Origin: Actinomycetota bacterium
GTDB taxonomy: Bacteria; Actinomycetota; Actinomycetes; S36-B12
DNA: 64,000 bases
Direction: 5' to 3'
Assembly: GCA_030684515.1 (NCBI GenBank)
Contig: JAUXVJ010000002.1
Location: forward strand, 62,001-126,000
The notes under the pieces were generated by a model that saw nothing but the letters and a program-made list of their open reading frames with translations, had not been told where the DNA came from and made no database searches. The first letter of the stretch is position 1. Each line of letters begins with the position of its first letter. Positions 49,752 to 58,408 of the stretch are shown here, piece after piece. The translations under genes were made by a program, and so were the position numbers.

Positions 49752-50381
49752 ATGAGGGATGATGAGGCGGTGAAGCTCTCCCGCTGGCTGCCTCCCCTGC
49801 TCGGATTCGCAGTCTTTCTGACGACCTTGCTCGGATTTGGCTTGATCGTTGGGGATTGGACCTCGCGCAATCTTGAGATGAAGGCTCTCGTAGGCGCAGT
49901 CGAGGACTCTGAATCAGCTATGGAGTGGACCGACGAGCAGATCCAGGCGATCATCAAGCAGTACGGGGCCAATGGAAAGCTGGCACCAGCTGAGGAGGAG
50001 AAAGCCTCTGATGCGCTTTCAGAGGCTGCCTATGCCGGCACCTTCGCCATCGGCGCCGCTGGTGAAGAGGTAGCGGCGGTGACCGTTCTGCCTTGGCATG
50101 GCGATATCAAGAAGGCCCAGCGCGCCTATCTCGCGCATAATCGTGCGTGGCTGGAATACATGGAGAAAGCCACAGATGATCCGACCCTGCTGTTCAAGAC
50201 CCAGCCCCTGATCAACAGCACCTTCGAAGCAGCCGAGCCTTTGATGAAAGCCGCGGTCCCGGTGCCTGCACTGTTTGACTTGAAGCAGCGCGTCGAGACA
50301 ATCTTCGCCCCTCAACCGTCGAGTGGTCCAACTCAAGAGGTGGCTCTGCAAGCCGCGAGTTCTCCCATCCTGATCGGCTAG
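49752..50381 (+). CDS. Single-pass membrane protein, unknown function (209 aa)
   Basis: From ATG 49752 (MRDDEAVKLSRW, with AAGG upstream) the protein has one helix (WLPPLLGFAVFLTTLLGFGLIV) and a soluble domain of about 165 residues, mostly helical and acidic (LEMKALVGAVEDSESAMEWTDEQIQAIIKQYG), Ala/Glu-rich, ending in a Ser/Pro tail. A GTG 24 bp upstream is another option. No family recognised. It lies 31 bp before the antiporter gene and may be co-transcribed with it. Confidence 0.62.
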   Translation: MRDDEAVKLSRWLPPLLGFAVFLTTLLGFGLIVGDWTSRNLEMKALVGAVEDSESAMEWTDEQIQAIIKQYGANGKLAPAEEEKASDALSEAAYAGTFAIGAAGEEVAAVTVLPWHGDIKKAQRAYLAHNRAWLEYMEKATDDPTLLFKTQPLINSTFEAAEPLMKAAVPVPALFDLKQRVETIFAPQPSSGPTQEVALQAASSPILIG

Positions 50382-50412
50382 ATGGTTCGCTCGCCGATAT
50401 GTAGGGGGCAGG

Positions 50413-51990
50413 GTGCAAAGTGACCTGACCTGGTTCGCCAGTGCTGCTGTCGTTGCCCTCATCGTCGCTGCGCTTGTGCGGCAACGTGGTTACAGCATGG
50501 CCCTGCCTGTCATGGGTGTCGGCGTTCTCGTCAGCCTCTTGCCCGTGGGGCCTGATGCTCCACCAGATCCCGGACTCGTGCTGATAGTGATACTGGCGCC
50601 GTTGGTCTTTGGCGAGGCTCTTGGTTCCTCCTATCTGGACATCCGGCGCGTTCGTAAACAAGTGATGTACCTGGCCGTCGGTCTGGTCGTGATTACCACG
50701 CTTCTTGTTGCGTTCATCGCGCATGCCATGGTGGGAATGCCGATCGCCCTGGCCTGCGCCCTTGGTGCGGTGCTCGCGCCAACCGATGCCGTTGCCGTGA
50801 GCTCGATCGCGCGCAAGGTCCGACTTCCGCGATGGGCCATCTCAATTCTTGAAGGCGAAAGCCTGGTCAACGATGGCACCGGACTCACGGCCTTGCGTGT
50901 CGCCGTCGTGGCTGCCACAGCCGGAACGATCACCATCGCCGAGGTTGGCTGGGTCTTCTTGTTGGCAGTCAGCGTGGGTGTCGGCATTGGCTTGGTAGGT
51001 GGGTGGATTCTTTCGTGGGTCATTGCGCACAGCAACGATGCAATTGCCGCGAACAGCCTCACGTTGATCGCGCCCTTCTTTCTCTATTACGGCGCCGAGC
51101 ATTTCGAGGGTTCTGGAATCCTCGCTGTGGTCGTCGCAGCGCTGTTTGTCGCACACAGCCAGACTTCCGACTCCCGGCAGGAGAGCCGGCTCGATGGTGC
51201 GGCGCTTTGGCGCCATGTCACGTTCATCCTCAAGGCATTGGCCTTCTTTCTCGTCGGTATTGAGCTGCCGGACACCTTCCATGCGCTGTCTGTCCAGGAG
51301 CGTGAGCAGGTTGGCCTGCTGATCGTTGTCATCGTGCTGGCCTTGATCCTGAGTCGAGTCGTTTTTGTGATGACGATGCTCGGCGCGAGCAAGGATCGTC
51401 AGGAAGGCGATTGGCGCGTGGTTCTGGTCGCGGCCTGGTCAGGCGCACGTGGCCCGGTTTCAGGCATGGCGGCCTTCTCCATTCCGCTCACCTTGGACTC
51501 AGGCGCACCATTGCCATTTCGCAATCTGATCCTGGCGACGACATTCGGTGTCGTCGTGGTCACCTTGCTGCTGTCTTCAACCATGGGCCCACTGGCGCGT
51601 CTACTGAAGGTGCAGCCGGCCGACGACTCGGTTCTGATTCGACGAGTTGACATCGCCCTCGCCCACGCCGCAGCCGCGCAATTGGAAGAAGCCGTGGAGC
51701 AATCAGCCCTGCAGGGCGATCCACTTCCCCGTAACGTGATTGAGCCCTTGAAGCGCGACATCAATATGCGCATGGAAGCTCTTGAGGAATCGGATGTCGA
51801 TGTGGCAGATGAGCGCACCAATCTGGGCAGACATCTGGCGCGACTGATGCTGCGTGCAGAGCAGGAGGAACTCCTGCGCATCCGTACGCAGGAAGGATTG
51901 CCTGACGGAATTGTTCGGCCAATGCTGGAACAGCTCGAAATTCGGCGATTGGCCCTTGAGTCGCATAGCGACGGATCCGGCCATTCGTAG
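50413..51990 (+). CDS. Na+/H+ (cation:proton) antiporter, CPA1 family
   Basis: The 525-aa protein has about 12 helices to residue 395 and a helical cytoplasmic tail. CPA1 motifs are present: ALGAVLAPTDAVAVSSIARKV (conserved Asp), EGESLVNDGTGLTAL (ND), and WSGARGPVSGMAAFSIP. It exchanges Na+ or K+ for H+ and supports pH and salt balance. Start GTG 50413. The tail (residues 400-525, LARLLKVQPADDSVLIRRVDIALAH...) is unusually long and may be regulatory. Confidence 0.9.
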   Translation: MQSDLTWFASAAVVALIVAALVRQRGYSMALPVMGVGVLVSLLPVGPDAPPDPGLVLIVILAPLVFGEALGSSYLDIRRVRKQVMYLAVGLVVITTLLVAFIAHAMVGMPIALACALGAVLAPTDAVAVSSIARKVRLPRWAISILEGESLVNDGTGLTALRVAVVAATAGTITIAEVGWVFLLAVSVGVGIGLVGGWILSWVIAHSNDAIAANSLTLIAPFFLYYGAEHFEGSGILAVVVAALFVAHSQTSDSRQESRLDGAALWRHVTFILKALAFFLVGIELPDTFHALSVQEREQVGLLIVVIVLALILSRVVFVMTMLGASKDRQEGDWRVVLVAAWSGARGPVSGMAAFSIPLTLDSGAPLPFRNLILATTFGVVVVTLLLSSTMGPLARLLKVQPADDSVLIRRVDIALAHAAAAQLEEAVEQSALQGDPLPRNVIEPLKRDINMRMEALEESDVDVADERTNLGRHLARLMLRAEQEELLRIRTQEGLPDGIVRPMLEQLEIRRLALESHSDGSGHS

Positions 51991-53313
51991 TCAGCGATTG
52001 ATGCGGATCACTCGGGTAGGAGCTGATTCGGGAGTGCGACCCTGCGGAGTTGTCGCACTGACAGTGAAGCGGTAGTTGCCCTTGAGTGGCTTGGTCGAAC
52101 ACGAGAGCGTCACGGTCGGATCAACAATGCGGCAGGCAACGCGTCCCAGCTGATCAATGATTCGATAGCCCGTGACCACTGGGTAGTCCAGCGGCTGCAC
52201 AGTGAATCGAATGCGAGATCCTGACTGCACCATTCTCGGGGTCGCTGGCACGACCGCGGCTGCAGCAGGTACGGCAGTTGCGTCGCCTTCGCCCTGCGAA
52301 TTTACGCTGCGCAAGGTGGGAGCATCAGTATGAGGAAAGCTGCAGTATGGCTGTGTTGACGTGCAGACGATTGTGCCTGCGGCATCGCGCACTTCGTAAC
52401 CGGTGACGGACTCCGGCGCGATGACCGGAGCTGACCACCAGAGGGTGTCGATGCCATCCAACGACGTGCTGGTCACAGATGTCGGGGCACTTGGGATCGT
52501 GGGGTATCCCGCTGAGGCGAGGGCAGAGTTGAGCAGGCCGAGATAGGAGATCGCCACGAAGCCTTGGGCCGTGCGGGACTGCCCCGTGCAGTTGCCTCCC
52601 GCCACTTCGCCGATCAGAAGTGTGCGCTCGGCGGTGGTGATGAATTGTGGGGCTCCGCTGTCGCCGGGGCAGGTGTCGGAGGCATCTACAGGTGTTGACC
52701 AGATGACCAAGCCATCGGTGCCCCTCCGGTTCGCTTCGACTTCACTCAGCGTGAACAAGCCCGACCGAGGAAATGGTCGACCCAGATCTGTAGTGCTCGT
52801 CTTGCCGTAGCCGACGATGCTGGTCTGCGCCTTGCTATCAACCAGCTTCTGGATCTCGGTGCGGTCCGCAAGACGAGTGAACGGGGATGCGGCGATGTCG
52901 GAGTCAAGCACGAGCACGGCAATGTCATTGCCTGCGACAAATTGAGATGTATGGACGAACGCCGCGCCAAGGGCGATGTTCACCACGCGCACCCTTGAGC
53001 CGCCATCTGGGCCGTTGCTCGTCACTGATGGTCCCGCGGCCCCCGGATTCAAGACGAAGACCCGATTGGCGGCGACGGCTTGATTGGAGCCCTGATCTGT
53101 GACGCAGTGCGCCGCTGTGATCAAGACCCGAGGTTTCCAGACTGCAGCGCTGCAGGAGTCGTAGGTGCGCGAGTCAGCACCCATCACAATGATCTGCGCA
53201 GTGTGGCTGTCTCCCAAAGCCGGGGTCCCGCGCATGATCGTGGGCACAGCCTGTGCGGACGTGGACATCAGCGTGAATCCAAGAGTGAGGGCCAGTAGCC
53301 GGCTGATGCGCAC
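51991..53313 (-). CDS. Secreted trypsin-like serine protease (S1) with fibronectin-III-like domains
   Basis: The 440-aa precursor from GTG 53313 has a Sec signal (VRISRLLALTLGFTLMSTSAQA/V). The S1 domain shows His in LITAAHCVTD, Asp in GNDIAVLVLDSDI and Ser in CPGDSGAPQF. After about residue 255 two beta domains follow (PTSVTSTSLDGIDTLWWSAPV and PRMVQSGSRIRFTVQPLDYPVVTGYRII), with Cys pairs near CTSTQPYCSF. The activation site is not the classic R-IIGG; the mature start may be PTIMRGTP. Divergent from the diguanylate cyclase gene. Confidence 0.85.
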   Translation of the reverse strand: MRISRLLALTLGFTLMSTSAQAVPTIMRGTPALGDSHTAQIIVMGADSRTYDSCSAAVWKPRVLITAAHCVTDQGSNQAVAANRVFVLNPGAAGPSVTSNGPDGGSRVRVVNIALGAAFVHTSQFVAGNDIAVLVLDSDIAASPFTRLADRTEIQKLVDSKAQTSIVGYGKTSTTDLGRPFPRSGLFTLSEVEANRRGTDGLVIWSTPVDASDTCPGDSGAPQFITTAERTLLIGEVAGGNCTGQSRTAQGFVAISYLGLLNSALASAGYPTIPSAPTSVTSTSLDGIDTLWWSAPVIAPESVTGYEVRDAAGTIVCTSTQPYCSFPHTDAPTLRSVNSQGEGDATAVPAAAAVVPATPRMVQSGSRIRFTVQPLDYPVVTGYRIIDQLGRVACRIVDPTVTLSCSTKPLKGNYRFTVSATTPQGRTPESAPTRVIRINR

Positions 53314-53408
53314 TTGAAGAGGATATGTCGGCGGGCAGCCATTGGAACACGCGCAACTGGGATCACAGGCGTGCACTCGTGAAAACAATTCAGAAGTACT
53401 GTGCTCGT

Positions 53409-54407
53409 ATGGCCAAAGGCGGATCCTTCCTCGCTGACTTTGATGACCGCGGAAACGCGCGCAGCAGCCTGCCTCTTGGCCGATTCCCAGGACGCGTCTG
53501 GATGATCATGCTGTGGCTGGCCTTCAGCACAGTGAAGATCTTGTCCCCGCTGGCCACCGGAATCGTCGATACCCAAGCCGAGTACAGCCGCTGGGTGATC
53601 GTCGTGTTCAGCGTGGCCTCCTTCATTGCTCTGTGGGTCATGGCTGCGCGGACTCCTCAGTGGTTTCTCAAAATCCAAGTCGTAGTCGGGATCCTGGGCC
53701 TGTGCGTCATGTCGTACACCGCTCCCTCTGTTCTGGTGGCAGCCACACTGGCCTGGGGATTCATGGCTTTGGCCTGCTACACCGCCTGCTGGTTTTCTTG
53801 GCGCTTCACCATTGCCGAGGTTGCATTCACGTCTATCAGCTATCTGGTGACCTTGATCCTGATGGAACAACTCGGCGAGCTGCTACCGCTGTGGATCGTC
53901 GTCTCGCTGTCCACTTTGGCTTTCGGCGTTGTGCTGAGTCTGATCATGCGCCGGATGCAGATGTTGATCATGGTTGATCCGCTCACCGGACTGATCAACC
54001 GAAAGGGGCTTGAAGTCGTGCTTGAAGCTCAGGCTTCGGCGGGCCAGGTTACTACCCCGCGCAGTCTGGTGGTGATTGATCTTGATGCCTTCAAAACCAT
54101 CAACGATCAACGAGGGCATCAAGCAGGTGATGCCATCTTGCGCGATTTCAGTGATGGATTACGCAACATGATGCGTCCAGATGACATTGCTGTGCGCAGC
54201 GGCGGCGATGAGTTCCTGCTCATCTTGCCGCGCACAGATATTGCCGGGGCGGAAGGACTCATGCGCCGCTTGAAATTTCGCATTCCGATTGCCCACTCCT
54301 TTGGCGTTGCAGAATGGAACATTGGTTCCGCTTTTGACTCGGCCGTGGCTGAAGCAGATCGATTGATGTACACGCAGAAATCGCGGCGTCGCGAACAACT
54401 GATGTAG
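53409..54407 (+). CDS. Membrane GGDEF diguanylate cyclase
   Basis: The protein from ATG 53409 (332 aa) has about six membrane helices between residues 28 and 175, then a GGDEF domain (LIMVDPLTGLINRKGLEVVLEAQ..SLVVIDLDAFKTINDQRGHQAGDAILRDFSDGL). The active-site loop SGGDEFLLIL is intact, and the inhibitory I-site RPDD lies five residues before it. It should make c-di-GMP and be product-inhibited. No EAL or PilZ gene is in the window. The signal sensed by the membrane domain is unknown. GTG 53379 is an alternative start. Confidence 0.9.
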   Translation: MAKGGSFLADFDDRGNARSSLPLGRFPGRVWMIMLWLAFSTVKILSPLATGIVDTQAEYSRWVIVVFSVASFIALWVMAARTPQWFLKIQVVVGILGLCVMSYTAPSVLVAATLAWGFMALACYTACWFSWRFTIAEVAFTSISYLVTLILMEQLGELLPLWIVVSLSTLAFGVVLSLIMRRMQMLIMVDPLTGLINRKGLEVVLEAQASAGQVTTPRSLVVIDLDAFKTINDQRGHQAGDAILRDFSDGLRNMMRPDDIAVRSGGDEFLLILPRTDIAGAEGLMRRLKFRIPIAHSFGVAEWNIGSAFDSAVAEADRLMYTQKSRRREQLM

Positions 54408-54531
54408 CTGCACCACCCCACGTTTCCTGAGTATCTGCCCCGGTCCCATTTGTGTCGCAGATGCTCGTCGAAAGGCGACTTCCTGCAGGAGTGCGGCGAT
54501 AGTGGAAGCCGGACAGCTTGGGAGGTGCCCG

Positions 54532-54990
54532 ATGACAAGTGAACGGCAACCAACGCCAATTCACCGACTCGCAGTGGCTTACCAAATGCTGCTCTTTGTT
54601 GACAGCGATGCATGCGCCAGTGACTCCCTTGAGATAGCTGCCCTTGGCTTGCTCCATGATGAGGGACTCATCCGCCTGATGGTGTCGAGTGAACAGACCT
54701 CGCTGCCGAATTGCACAATTGCTGACGAGTACGAGGTCGATGTCGATCTGTACTCATTCGTATACGGACTGCTGCATCCTGAGCTTGATGGCCATATTGC
54801 AACGTTCCCCGCCACTGACAAAGCAATGCAGGTCGCCAAGGCTGTGCGCCATGGCGCCGACATATTCGTCACCAACGATTCGCAGATATCTCATCGCGAT
54901 CGCCCTTTCGAACGCCTGACAGACATGCACCTGCTCGAGCCAGCGCAAGCAGTTGAGTTAGTGATGCAGGAGATCCACAACGCTGATTGA
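54532..54990 (+). CDS. PIN-like nuclease-fold protein, unknown role (152 aa)
   Basis: ATG 54532 follows GGGAGG at good spacing. The protein has the PIN pattern of acidic residues: Asp24/26 in LLFVDSDACASDSLEIAAL and, later, DKAMQVAKAVRHGADIFVTND with Asp96, Asp110 and Asp116. PIN proteins are often RNases (VapC toxins), but no antitoxin gene is adjacent and the second motif is incomplete, so activity is uncertain. It lies between the cyclase and the acyl-CoA cluster. Confidence 0.6.
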   Translation: MTSERQPTPIHRLAVAYQMLLFVDSDACASDSLEIAALGLLHDEGLIRLMVSSEQTSLPNCTIADEYEVDVDLYSFVYGLLHPELDGHIATFPATDKAMQVAKAVRHGADIFVTNDSQISHRDRPFERLTDMHLLEPAQAVELVMQEIHNAD

Positions 54991-55126
54991 GCCTTCGTTG
55001 GACACCCCCGCTGCAGGTGTCTGATCGTCCATCTCTGGTTCGTTCACGAAAGCAGTCGGTTGAGTGGTTGAATGCTCTCGTTCGCCAGGCGCCCACCATC
55101 ACGTCTGAGCACCTTCTGGAGGAACC

Positions 55127-56227
55127 GTGACCACCACATTGCGTCGCAATGACTACACACTGAGCGACGAGCAGGATCAGCTCGTGGCAATGCTGCGCAG
55201 CCTGTTCAGCGAGCAGTCGCCAATTTCCGTCGTTCGAAATGCTGAGCCCCTCGGGTTCGACGAGGATCTGTGGAAGACGGTCCGTGATAACGGTCTGCTC
55301 AGCATCTCGCTGCCCACTGCAGTCGGGGGCGATGGAGGCGGTCTCATTGAACTTGTGCTGACTGGCATTGAGATTGGCCGGACGGCTGCGCCTGTGCCGA
55401 TGCTTGATCACGTGGTTGCGATGCGCGCCTTGGGACGGCTGATCGAAGACGGTGTTGAGTTGGGCGGACTTGACTGGGAGTCGTGTCTGGCGGGTGAGAC
55501 CATCCTCAGCATCGCACCGATCTCCACATGGGAGCTGGGTGCTGAGCTGGTTCCCAGCGGCGCGCTTGCTACGGCAGTGCTTGCCCTCAAAGACGGTGCA
55601 CTCGTGCTCATGACGCGCGATGCGCGCGCTTCACAGGCACCCAACGAAGGCTGCTCGCCCGTTGCCTGGTGGGATCCCAGCGACGCGGCAGTGCGCGTGG
55701 AAACTCTGCTTGAAGGTGAATCAGCGGCAAGCCACTGGGACCTGGCCCACCGCGAGTGGCGAATCGCTACCGCGGCTTCGCTTGTAGGCATTCTGGCGGT
55801 GTCCGGTGAGATTGCTCGCGCCTATTCGGTCGAGCGTCAGGCCTTTGGTGTGCGCATCGCTTCCTTCCAGGCGATCTCGCACGATCTCGTCGATATGCAC
55901 ATGGACGAACTGACCTCGCGCAACATGACATTGAAGGCCGCCTGGCTTACCGAGAATGAGCCGGAGTTTCGCCCTGAACTCGCTGCAATGGCAATGGCCC
56001 AGGCAACTCGCGCAGTTCTGCGGAGCACGGCAACAGCAGTGCATGTGCACGGAGGGATGGGCATCACTCTTGAAGCTGACGTCAGCCTGTTCTATCGCAA
56101 GGCTTCGTCATGGTCACTTGTCGGTGGCGGCGTACGTCGTGAGTTGCAGGACATTGGCAGGGCAATTGATCGGCGCGCAGGTGAACGGGCACGCTGGCAC
56201 GAGAACAATGCAGCAGTGAAGGGATAG
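55127..56227 (+). CDS. Acyl-CoA dehydrogenase, FadE28-like subunit
   Basis: The 366-aa protein from GTG 55127 has the N-terminal helical domain (LSDEQDQLVAMLRSLFSEQSPI...DNGLLSISLPTAVGGDGGGLIEL), a shortened middle domain and a C-terminal domain ending VHVHGGMGITLEADVSLFYRKASSWSLVGG. The pattern is that of non-catalytic or partner subunits in heteromeric acyl-CoA dehydrogenases. It lies 9 bp upstream of a second, catalytic-type dehydrogenase, a layout used by the alpha2beta2 enzymes of steroid side-chain breakdown. Confidence 0.85.
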   Translation: MTTTLRRNDYTLSDEQDQLVAMLRSLFSEQSPISVVRNAEPLGFDEDLWKTVRDNGLLSISLPTAVGGDGGGLIELVLTGIEIGRTAAPVPMLDHVVAMRALGRLIEDGVELGGLDWESCLAGETILSIAPISTWELGAELVPSGALATAVLALKDGALVLMTRDARASQAPNEGCSPVAWWDPSDAAVRVETLLEGESAASHWDLAHREWRIATAASLVGILAVSGEIARAYSVERQAFGVRIASFQAISHDLVDMHMDELTSRNMTLKAAWLTENEPEFRPELAAMAMAQATRAVLRSTATAVHVHGGMGITLEADVSLFYRKASSWSLVGGGVRRELQDIGRAIDRRAGERARWHENNAAVKG

Positions 56228-56236
56228 GTCAAAGAA

Positions 56237-57400
56237 ATGGACTTCAGTCAGGTAGAGCTCACCGCAGAGCAGCAGGCCTTTGAGAAGGAGATTCGCGACC
56301 TTCTCGCCACGAGTTGGACGCCCAACTACGCCCACATTGCTCTCGACCACGATCGTTCACCAGAACATGTGCGCATGGCGATGGCCAAGCGTGGATGGGT
56401 GCATCCTGAGTTGCCGGAGGGTCTGGGCGGCGCGGGCTTGGGTGAGATCGAGCAGGAGATCATCACCGCACTCTTCGAGGAGTTCTACATCGCCAACAAC
56501 GCCAGTAACTCCTTGCTGATACCAACTCTTGAACAGCATGGATCGGCGTGGTTGAAGGAGAACATCCTTCCGGGTATCCGCAGTGGCGAATTGACGACAT
56601 GTCTGGGCTATTCAGAGCCGGACAACGGCTCTGACATCGCAGCTGCGAAGACTCGAGCTGTCCAAGACGGTGACGTGTGGGTCATCAACGGTCAGAAGAT
56701 GTGGACCACGTGGGGCAATGAGTCCGACTACGTATTCCTGCTTGCCCGCACTGGCTCGATTGAGGAGAAGCACCGCACGCTGACCATGTTCCTGGTGCCG
56801 ATGGATGCACCTGGTGTCGAAGCCACCCCCGTGTGGATTCTGGGCGGTGGCCGCACCAACGTCACCTTCTACTCAGACGTCACAATCTCCGACAACTACC
56901 GCATTGGCCCAGTCAATGAGGGCTGGAGCGTGATGTCGACTCCACTGGCAACCGAGCACGGTGCCGGAGTGGAGACCGAGGGTGTGGTGCCGATCAACGG
57001 CTCCATGGGTGCCGGCTTCTCTCGCACTTTCGAGAAGCTGATTGACGGTGCGATCGACTGGGCCGCATCTCGTAAGAGTGCAGATGGTCGCTCGCGTCTG
57101 GATGATCCGCTGGTTCGCATGGCACTGGCTGAAGCGATGCTTGACCTCGAGGTGTGCTGGAACGCTGCGGGTGAACTTGGCAAGCCGATGGCGGCTGAAG
57201 CCTTGGCCGTCAATGCTGACCGGCTTGCAGACATGGCCGCCCCGGAGGGCATCCTTGATTTTGGAGTCGATGGCAGCATCGCTGCGGGGATCATCGCCAG
57301 CGAGCGACAGCACGCACCCGGCTCGGCCATCTACGGCGGCACGACCGAGATCTATCGCAATAACCTGGCTCGGCGCCTTGGTCTTCCTCGCCCCTACTAG
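56237..57400 (+). CDS. Acyl-CoA dehydrogenase, FadE29/26-like subunit
   Basis: The 387-aa protein has the full fold: LTAEQQAFEKEIRDLLATSW, the FAD/substrate segment CLGYSEPDNGSDIAAAKTRAV, QKMWTTWGNESDYVFLLARTG, NVTFYSDVTISDNYRIGPVNEGW and IYGGTTEIYRNNLARRLGLPRPY at the end. At the MCAD Glu376 position the loop reads YGGT, so the base must lie elsewhere, as in FadE26/29. With the previous gene it probably forms one dehydrogenase for CoA esters of bulky acids. Confidence 0.9.
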   Translation: MDFSQVELTAEQQAFEKEIRDLLATSWTPNYAHIALDHDRSPEHVRMAMAKRGWVHPELPEGLGGAGLGEIEQEIITALFEEFYIANNASNSLLIPTLEQHGSAWLKENILPGIRSGELTTCLGYSEPDNGSDIAAAKTRAVQDGDVWVINGQKMWTTWGNESDYVFLLARTGSIEEKHRTLTMFLVPMDAPGVEATPVWILGGGRTNVTFYSDVTISDNYRIGPVNEGWSVMSTPLATEHGAGVETEGVVPINGSMGAGFSRTFEKLIDGAIDWAASRKSADGRSRLDDPLVRMALAEAMLDLEVCWNAAGELGKPMAAEALAVNADRLADMAAPEGILDFGVDGSIAAGIIASERQHAPGSAIYGGTTEIYRNNLARRLGLPRPY

Positions 57401-57491
57401 GGCCAGATCCCGGCCGAGTCTGTGGGAAACGGCCACGAGTACTGGCGCCTGCGGATAGCGTGCGATCAGACCTATCCAAGGAGTGTGCGGC

Positions 57492-58337
57492 ATGAGTCGA
57501 GCGTTGATTTGCGGTGGCGGAGGATCAGTTGGCACTGCCTGGGAGTCGGGCTGGTTCGCCGGACTCCAGCAGCAAGGTGTCTGGCTGAACGACGCGGACT
57601 TCATCCTTGGCACCTCGGCTGGCGCTGGCGTGGGAGTCCAGGTTGCCTGCGGCCACGACATGATGGCGCAGGTTGAGCGCTACCGCGCCGCCGGCAAACG
57701 TGCCGCTGCGGGCGGCGCCACAGCAGTGCTCAACATCGACTCTGATGATCAATCCTCCTTCCGCGGCCTGTTCGAGCGTGGTCAGGCATCAGGGCGTAAT
57801 GGGGATGTCGCGGTGCGCAAGGAGATCGCAGAGGCTGCCCGCGCAGCAGTACCGATGATTGAACTCGAAGCCTTCCTTCGGACCTTCAAGTACCTCGCCA
57901 ATGAAGAGTGGCCCGCGTCGTACCACGCTGCGTGCTTGAACATTGATACCTACGAGTTCGAAGCCATCGGAGCCGACTTGGGTGGCTCCTTACAAAACGG
58001 TGTGGCCGCAGGTTGCGCGGTTCCAGGTGTCTATCCGCCAATTCAAGTGGGCAAGAACTTCTACGTTGACGGTGGATGTCTCTCGCCCACAAGCGTCGAT
58101 CTTGGCATCGGATACGACAAGACCCTGGTCCTGCTTGTCGTCGATGGCCCTGAGCAGGAGGTCATTGATCTGGCGGCTAGCGGCACACCGCACCTCATCG
58201 TCAAGCTCGACCCGGATGTGTTTGCAAAGCTGGGTCCGAACTTCATGGATGCCTCGATGGCCTTCCAGGCGGCCGAATACGGACTCGAGCAGGGTCTGCG
58301 CGATGCGGCGATGGTCAAGGAATTCTGGAACAACTAG
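57492..58337 (+). CDS. Patatin-like phospholipase
   Basis: The 281-aa protein from ATG 57492 (AGGAG upstream) has the patatin motifs: oxyanion loop CGGGGSVGTAWESGW, nucleophile GTSAGAGVG, and the Asp of VDGGCLSPTSVD. It is cytoplasmic, without signal or membrane helix, and probably hydrolyses lipid acyl esters. It lies 91 bp after the second dehydrogenase and could feed fatty acids into it. Confidence 0.87.
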   Translation: MSRALICGGGGSVGTAWESGWFAGLQQQGVWLNDADFILGTSAGAGVGVQVACGHDMMAQVERYRAAGKRAAAGGATAVLNIDSDDQSSFRGLFERGQASGRNGDVAVRKEIAEAARAAVPMIELEAFLRTFKYLANEEWPASYHAACLNIDTYEFEAIGADLGGSLQNGVAAGCAVPGVYPPIQVGKNFYVDGGCLSPTSVDLGIGYDKTLVLLVVDGPEQEVIDLAASGTPHLIVKLDPDVFAKLGPNFMDASMAFQAAEYGLEQGLRDAAMVKEFWNN

Positions 58338-58408
58338 GCACAATTCTGACTCTTGACGCACGCTGCTCAGACCGGCATCCTGAAAACTCACGGCGAGATT
58401 GAGGGGCG

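Noticed and set aside
55001-55021. GACACC/GGTGTC hairpin after the PIN-like gene
   Set aside because: Only six base pairs and no T tail; could be chance.
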